Shown in pieces: positions 29,953 to 33,560 of a stretch of 33,560 nt of DNA. Position numbers and translations under genes: made by a program. The notes beneath the pieces are model-generated. The model saw nothing but the letters and a program-made list of their open reading frames with translations, was not told where the DNA came from and made no database searches. Origin of the DNA: Delftia tsuruhatensis NBRC 16741 (lineage in GTDB: Bacteria; Pseudomonadota; Gammaproteobacteria; Burkholderiales; Burkholderiaceae_C); assembly GCF_001571325.1 (NCBI RefSeq), contig NZ_BCTO01000058.1, forward strand, positions 1-33,560, read 5' to 3'. Position 1 is the stretch's first letter. Each line of letters begins with the position of its first letter.

Positions 29953-29977
29953 TTGATGCATCAAGTACCATGCATCA
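29953..29977 (+). promoter_or_regulatory. Palindromic operator candidate in the GntR/SMP-30 divergent region
   Basis: A perfect 12-bp palindrome TTGATGCATCAA at 29953-29964 is followed by a second ATGCATCA at 29970-29977, 14 bases from the first copy. It lies 18-42 bases before the SMP-30 start codon and may overlap its promoter. Short palindromes in divergent regions are typical GntR/FCD operators. Binding is inferred. Confidence 0.55.
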
Positions 29978-29994
29978 TATCCAAGGGAGGGTGC

Positions 29995-30951
29995 ATGCGG
30001 ACATACAGGTTGGAAAAAGCAGAACCAAGGATTCGTGAGCTGGCCGACGGCCTGGAGTTTCCCGAAGGCCCGGTGGCCATGCCCGATGGATCGGTCGTGC
30101 TGGTGGAGATCGCCAATGGCGGGCTGACCCGGGTGACGGCCGATGGCACAAGGCGGCAGCTCGTCCACCTGGGCGCGGGCCCGAACGGTGCCGCCATAGG
30201 CCCCGGCGGCAAGCTGTTCATCTGCAACAACGGTGGCTTCCAGTGGCACCGCAGTGTGGAGCATGGGCTGCGGCCCATAGGCCAGGCCAACGACTATTCG
30301 GGCGGGCGCATAGAGGCCGTGGACCTGGCCTCGGGCCAGGTCGAATGCCTGTACACGCAAAGCGGCAGCGGACCCTTGAAGGGGCCCAACGACCTGGTCT
30401 TCGACCGGCATGGCGGGTTCTGGTTCACCGACCACGGCAAGGTGCGGCCGCGTGAGGTGGACCGGGGCAGCGTCTGCTACGCGCTGGCCGATGGCAGCGC
30501 CATCCGCGAAGCCGTCTTCCCGCTGTGGTCGCCCAACGGAATCGGTCTTTCTCCCGATGAGAAGACGCTCTATGTGGCGGAGACCTTCACGGGGCGGCTG
30601 TGGGCCTTCGACATCGGCGAGCCCGGGCACATCCTGGCCCGGCCCTGGCCCGATTCGCCCAATGGCGGGCGGCTGGTCTGCCGCCTGCCGGGCATGCAGA
30701 ACATCGACTCCCTGGCCGTGGATGCCGAAGGGAACATCTGCCTTGCCACGCTGGGCGAGGGCGGCATCACCGTGGTCTCGCCAGCCGGGCAGGTGCTGCA
30801 CAGGGTCGAGCTGCCCGACCCCATGACGACCAACATCTGCTTTGGCGGCAAGGACCTGAAGACGGCTTTTGTCACCCTGTCTTCCACGGGGCGGCTGGTG
30901 GCGCTGGACTGGCCGTGTCCTGGATTGCCTTTGAATTTCCTGAATAGATAA
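29995..30951 (+). CDS. SMP-30/gluconolactonase family lactonase
   Basis: The 318-residue six-bladed propeller enzyme hydrolyses sugar lactones to acids. Family features are Leu-Glu-Phe-Pro-Glu-Gly-Pro-Val with the metal-binding Glu (about residue 23), a central Gly-Pro-Asn-Asp-Leu-Val-Phe with metal-binding Asn, and Ser-Pro-Asn-Gly-Ile-Gly-Leu-Ser-Pro-Asp-Glu. Asn-Ile-Asp-Ser-Leu-Ala-Val-Asp carries a conserved Asp. ATG 29995 is preferred because GGGAGG precedes it; upstream ATGs lie in the operator region. It is the first gene of a set probably controlled by the divergent regulator. Confidence 0.92.
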   Translation: MRTYRLEKAEPRIRELADGLEFPEGPVAMPDGSVVLVEIANGGLTRVTADGTRRQLVHLGAGPNGAAIGPGGKLFICNNGGFQWHRSVEHGLRPIGQANDYSGGRIEAVDLASGQVECLYTQSGSGPLKGPNDLVFDRHGGFWFTDHGKVRPREVDRGSVCYALADGSAIREAVFPLWSPNGIGLSPDEKTLYVAETFTGRLWAFDIGEPGHILARPWPDSPNGGRLVCRLPGMQNIDSLAVDAEGNICLATLGEGGITVVSPAGQVLHRVELPDPMTTNICFGGKDLKTAFVTLSSTGRLVALDWPCPGLPLNFLNR

Positions 30952-30989
30952 GTTCCCCCTGGCTTCCCTTTCCGTATCGCTGGCGATTG

Positions 30990-31020
30990 TCATGGCGAGG
31001 GAGCCGCTACGCCTTTTTTT
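30990..31020 (+). terminator. Weak terminator-like element between SMP-30 and ThDP enzyme genes
   Basis: A GGCG/CGCC pairing with an imperfect interior is followed by seven Ts. The stem is short, so it may only attenuate transcription into the next gene. Confidence 0.3.
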
Positions 31021-31041
31021 GTTGAACGGAAACCGCAACCC

Positions 31042-32769
31042 ATGTCGAAACCCCTGAGCAACCCTGGATTGAACAAGCAGGACACCGTAGGCCACCTGGT
31101 GGCCCGGGTCCTGAAGCGGCACGGCATCACGCAGTTCTTCGGGCAGAGCCTGCCCAGCATGTTCGTGCTGGCCGCCGAGGAACTGGGCCTGCGCCAGATC
31201 GCCTACCGCACCGAGAACGCGGGCGGCTACATGGCCGATGCCCATGCCCGCATGAGCGGCAGGCCGGCCGTGATCACCGCGCAGAACGGGCCGGCCGCCG
31301 CGCTGCTGGTGGCGCCGCTGGCCGAGGCTTTGAAGGTCTCCATCCCCATCATCGCGCTGGTGCAGGACGTGGCGCGCGACCAGACCGACAGGAACGCCTT
31401 CCAGGACCTGGACCACATGGGCCTGTTCAAGCCCGTGACCAAGTGGGTGCGCCGCGTGGACCAGGCATCGCGCGTGGAGGACTATGTGGAGCAGGCCATC
31501 ATCGCCGCCTGCAGCGGCCGGCCTGGCCCCGTGGCGCTGATGCTGCCGGCCGACCTGCTCACCGAGCCTGCCCAGCCGTCCGGCGTGCCCCGGCCCGCTG
31601 CACTGGCCCGCTTTCCGCTGGACCGCGCCGTGCCCGAACGGCAATTGCTGGAACGGGCCATGGGCGCGCTGCTCCAGGCCCGCGCGCCGGTCATCGTTGC
31701 CGGTGGCGGCGTGCACATCTCGGGCGCCAGCGAGGCACTGAGCGCGTTTGCCGATGCGCTGAGCCTGCCCGTGGCCACCACCAACATGGGCAAGGGCGCC
31801 GTGGCCGAGACGCATGAGCTGTCGCTGGGCGTGGTCGCCAACTGCCTGGGGCCCAATGGCTCGGGCCGCTACCTGAAGGATTTCGTGTCCGGGGCCGACG
31901 TGGTGTTCCTGATCGGCAACCGCACCAACCAGAACGGCACGGACAGCTGGACGCTGTACCCGCGCGATGCGCAATTCATCCATCTCGATATTGACGGCCA
32001 GGAGATAGGGCGCAACTACGACGCCATGCGCCTGGTGGGCGATGCGCGGCTGGCGCTGCAGGCCATGCTGGACATCGCCGGGCCGCTGGATCTGTCGGCC
32101 CGTACCGGCCAGCGCGCTGCACTGGCCGCACGCATTGCCAAGGGCAGGGAAAGGCACCGACAGGAATCAGCCGAAGTGCGCCTGTCCAGCGCCGCACCCA
32201 TCCGGCCCGAACGCATCATGCATGAGCTCGACGCCCTGCTGACCGCCGAGGACACCGTGGTGGCCGATGCCAGCTACTCCACGCTGTGGGTCACCAACTA
32301 CCTGACCGCGCGCCGGGCCGGCCAGCGCTTCATCACGCCGCGCGGCCTGGCGGGCCTGGGCTGGGGCATGCCCATGGCCATGGGTGCGCGCCTGGCGCAG
32401 GACGGCGGCCAGGTGTTCTGCCTGGTGGGCGACGGCGGCTTCGGCCATGTGTGGTCGGAGATGGAGACCTGCAGGCGCATGGGCATCAAGGTCATCACCG
32501 TCCTCATCAACAACGGCATCCTGGGCTACCAGAAGCATGCCGAGCACGTGAAGTTCGGCGAGCACACCTCGGCCGTGAACTTCAGCGGCGTGGACCATGC
32601 GGCCATCGCACGGGCCTGCGGCATCCACGGCGTGCGCGTGGAATCGGCCGATGCCATCGCCCCCGCGCTGCGCGCCGCCATGGCTGCCGAAGAGGCCACG
32701 CTGATCGAGGTCATGTGCACCGAAGACGCCTTTCCCCCCATCACCTTCTACACGCCGGAGAGCCACTGA
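31042..32769 (+). CDS. Thiamine diphosphate-dependent enzyme (acetolactate synthase-like)
   Basis: The 575-residue protein has the three-domain ThDP decarboxylase layout. The activating Glu58 is in Arg-Thr-Glu-Asn-Ala-Gly-Gly. A central FAD/regulatory-type domain spans about 190-330. The ThDP motif Gly463-Asp-Gly-Gly ends with Asn490-Asn491 after 24-26 residues. It is of the acetolactate synthase/benzoylformate decarboxylase/oxo-acid decarboxylase group, but the substrate cannot be told from sequence. With the lactonase and SDR next to it, a role in a sugar-acid or oxo-acid catabolic pathway is likely. Its stop overlaps the SDR start. Confidence 0.9.
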   Translation: MSKPLSNPGLNKQDTVGHLVARVLKRHGITQFFGQSLPSMFVLAAEELGLRQIAYRTENAGGYMADAHARMSGRPAVITAQNGPAAALLVAPLAEALKVSIPIIALVQDVARDQTDRNAFQDLDHMGLFKPVTKWVRRVDQASRVEDYVEQAIIAACSGRPGPVALMLPADLLTEPAQPSGVPRPAALARFPLDRAVPERQLLERAMGALLQARAPVIVAGGGVHISGASEALSAFADALSLPVATTNMGKGAVAETHELSLGVVANCLGPNGSGRYLKDFVSGADVVFLIGNRTNQNGTDSWTLYPRDAQFIHLDIDGQEIGRNYDAMRLVGDARLALQAMLDIAGPLDLSARTGQRAALAARIAKGRERHRQESAEVRLSSAAPIRPERIMHELDALLTAEDTVVADASYSTLWVTNYLTARRAGQRFITPRGLAGLGWGMPMAMGARLAQDGGQVFCLVGDGGFGHVWSEMETCRRMGIKVITVLINNGILGYQKHAEHVKFGEHTSAVNFSGVDHAAIARACGIHGVRVESADAIAPALRAAMAAEEATLIEVMCTEDAFPPITFYTPESH

Positions 32770-33536
32770 TGAGCGCGCCTGAGAACTTCCCCATCCGCAC
32801 GGCCCTGGTGACCGGCGCCGCACGCGGCATCGGCCTGGCCACCGCCATCGAACTGCTGCGCGACGGCCGCCGCGTGGTGCTGGCCGACCTGGCCGCGCCC
32901 GACCTGGATCGGGTCCCGCAGGAACTGCGCGCCAGGGCCAGCGCCGTGGTGCTTGATGTCTGCGACGAGGCGGCCCGCCAGCGCGTGGTCGGCGACATCG
33001 TGCAGCGCCACGGCGGCGTGGACATCCTGGTCAACAACGCCGGCATCAGCCTCAAGAACGCCAGCGGACAGTCCAACGGCATCCTCGAAGTGGGGCTGGG
33101 CGAGGTGCAGCAGATCCTGGACGTCAACCTGCTGTCCATGCTGCGCCTGTGCCAGCTGGCGCTGCCGGGCATGAAGCAGCGGCTCTGGGGGCGCATCGTC
33201 AACGTGTCCTCGCTGGCCGGGCGCGGCAAATCCATCGTGGCCGGCCCCGCCTACATGCTGAGCAAGTCCGCCGTGCTGGGGCTGAGCCGCTCCATCGCCT
33301 CGGAGATGGGCCAGTACGGCATCACCACCAACTGCGTGGCGCCGGGCCGCATCCTGACGCCAATGGCGCAGCAGGCCGGCGACGAGGTCAACCGCCGCTA
33401 TGCGGAGCAGATCCCGGTGCGGCGCCTGGGCGAGGCGGCCGAGGTCGGTGCTGCCATCCGCTACCTGTGCAGCGAGTCCGCAGGCTTCACCAATGGCGCG
33501 GTGATCGACGTCAACGGCGGCTTCTTCATGAATTGA
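32769..33536 (+). CDS. Short-chain dehydrogenase/reductase (SDR, classical)
   Basis: The 255-residue NAD(P)-dependent oxidoreductase has Thr-Gly-Ala-Ala-Arg-Gly-Ile-Gly at 15-22 for cofactor binding and Asn-Asn-Ala-Gly at 89-92. The catalytic residues are Asn120, Ser148, Tyr162 and Lys166, with a Pro-Gly-Arg loop after the active site. An Asp near residue 40 after the second beta strand favours NAD over NADP. ATG 32769 overlaps the ThDP enzyme stop (TGATG). The dehydrogenase probably acts on a hydroxy acid or polyol of the same pathway. Confidence 0.93.
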   Translation: MSAPENFPIRTALVTGAARGIGLATAIELLRDGRRVVLADLAAPDLDRVPQELRARASAVVLDVCDEAARQRVVGDIVQRHGGVDILVNNAGISLKNASGQSNGILEVGLGEVQQILDVNLLSMLRLCQLALPGMKQRLWGRIVNVSSLAGRGKSIVAGPAYMLSKSAVLGLSRSIASEMGQYGITTNCVAPGRILTPMAQQAGDEVNRRYAEQIPVRRLGEAAEVGAAIRYLCSESAGFTNGAVIDVNGGFFMN

Positions 33537-33560
33537 GGAAGGACGACCCCCTGAGCGGCT

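Noticed and set aside
29848..32157. Long minus-strand extension upstream of the GntR regulator
   Set aside because: The extension is antisense to the SMP-30 and ThDP genes. The GntR HTH domain begins right after ATG 29847.

Overview
The window is the late (structural, lysis and cargo) half of a lambda/HK97-type siphovirus prophage, followed by a toxin-antitoxin pair and a host carbon-catabolism locus. GC is high, codon use is strongly GC-ending, and the host genes on the right (GntR/FCD regulator, SMP-30 lactonase, thiamine-diphosphate enzyme, SDR) suit a high-GC betaproteobacterium, probably a Comamonadaceae such as Delftia, Comamonas or Acidovorax. That placement is inference from composition and gene style. 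No integrase, early repressor or attachment site is visible, so the left end of the prophage lies outside the window and its right end is not fixed.

Layout: (1) 1-770, a small unknown gene, an antiterminator-Q-like gene and a terminator. (2) 1016-6082, packaging and capsid maturation: HNH nuclease, a G-rich gap that may hold cos, TerS, TerL, portal and ClpP-like protease. (3) 6124-10016, head and connector genes: major capsid protein with an apparent N-terminal signal peptide, a small head gene that appears to continue into the next ORF by a -1 frameshift, connector, adaptor, HK97 gp10-like protein and tail terminator. (4) 10080-21748, tail: tube protein, gpG/gpG-T chaperones with a GGGAAAC slippery site, a TM2/zinc-ribbon cargo gene, tape measure, a tail-tip module in the same order as gene transfer agents (DUF2460, DUF2163, NlpC/P60, gpJ-like hub), and a DUF2793-type fibre. 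(5) 21833-23789, lysis: two small membrane proteins (holin candidates), an M15 peptidase endolysin, a small lipoprotein, and Rz with Rz1 nested in another frame. (6) 23884-26977, minus strand: an SDH/Clp-fold serine protease with a small partner gene, and a umuD-umuC pair. (7) 27475-29038: DUF6088/AbiEi-like antitoxin and AbiEii toxin. (8) 29134-33536: host genes.

How they work together: the + strand genes form a near-continuous late operon with many ATGA/TGATG overlaps, punctuated by terminators after the capsid, DUF3168, TM2 and fibre genes. The minus-strand cargo has its own control. A CTGT-N8-ACAG LexA box lies just upstream of umuD, and a second lies upstream of the protease pair, so both operons are predicted to respond to DNA damage, as prophage induction does. 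The most unusual features are the unannounced second frameshift site at about 7657-7690, the signal-peptide-like capsid N-terminus, and the probable SOS-controlled protease/small-protein operon.
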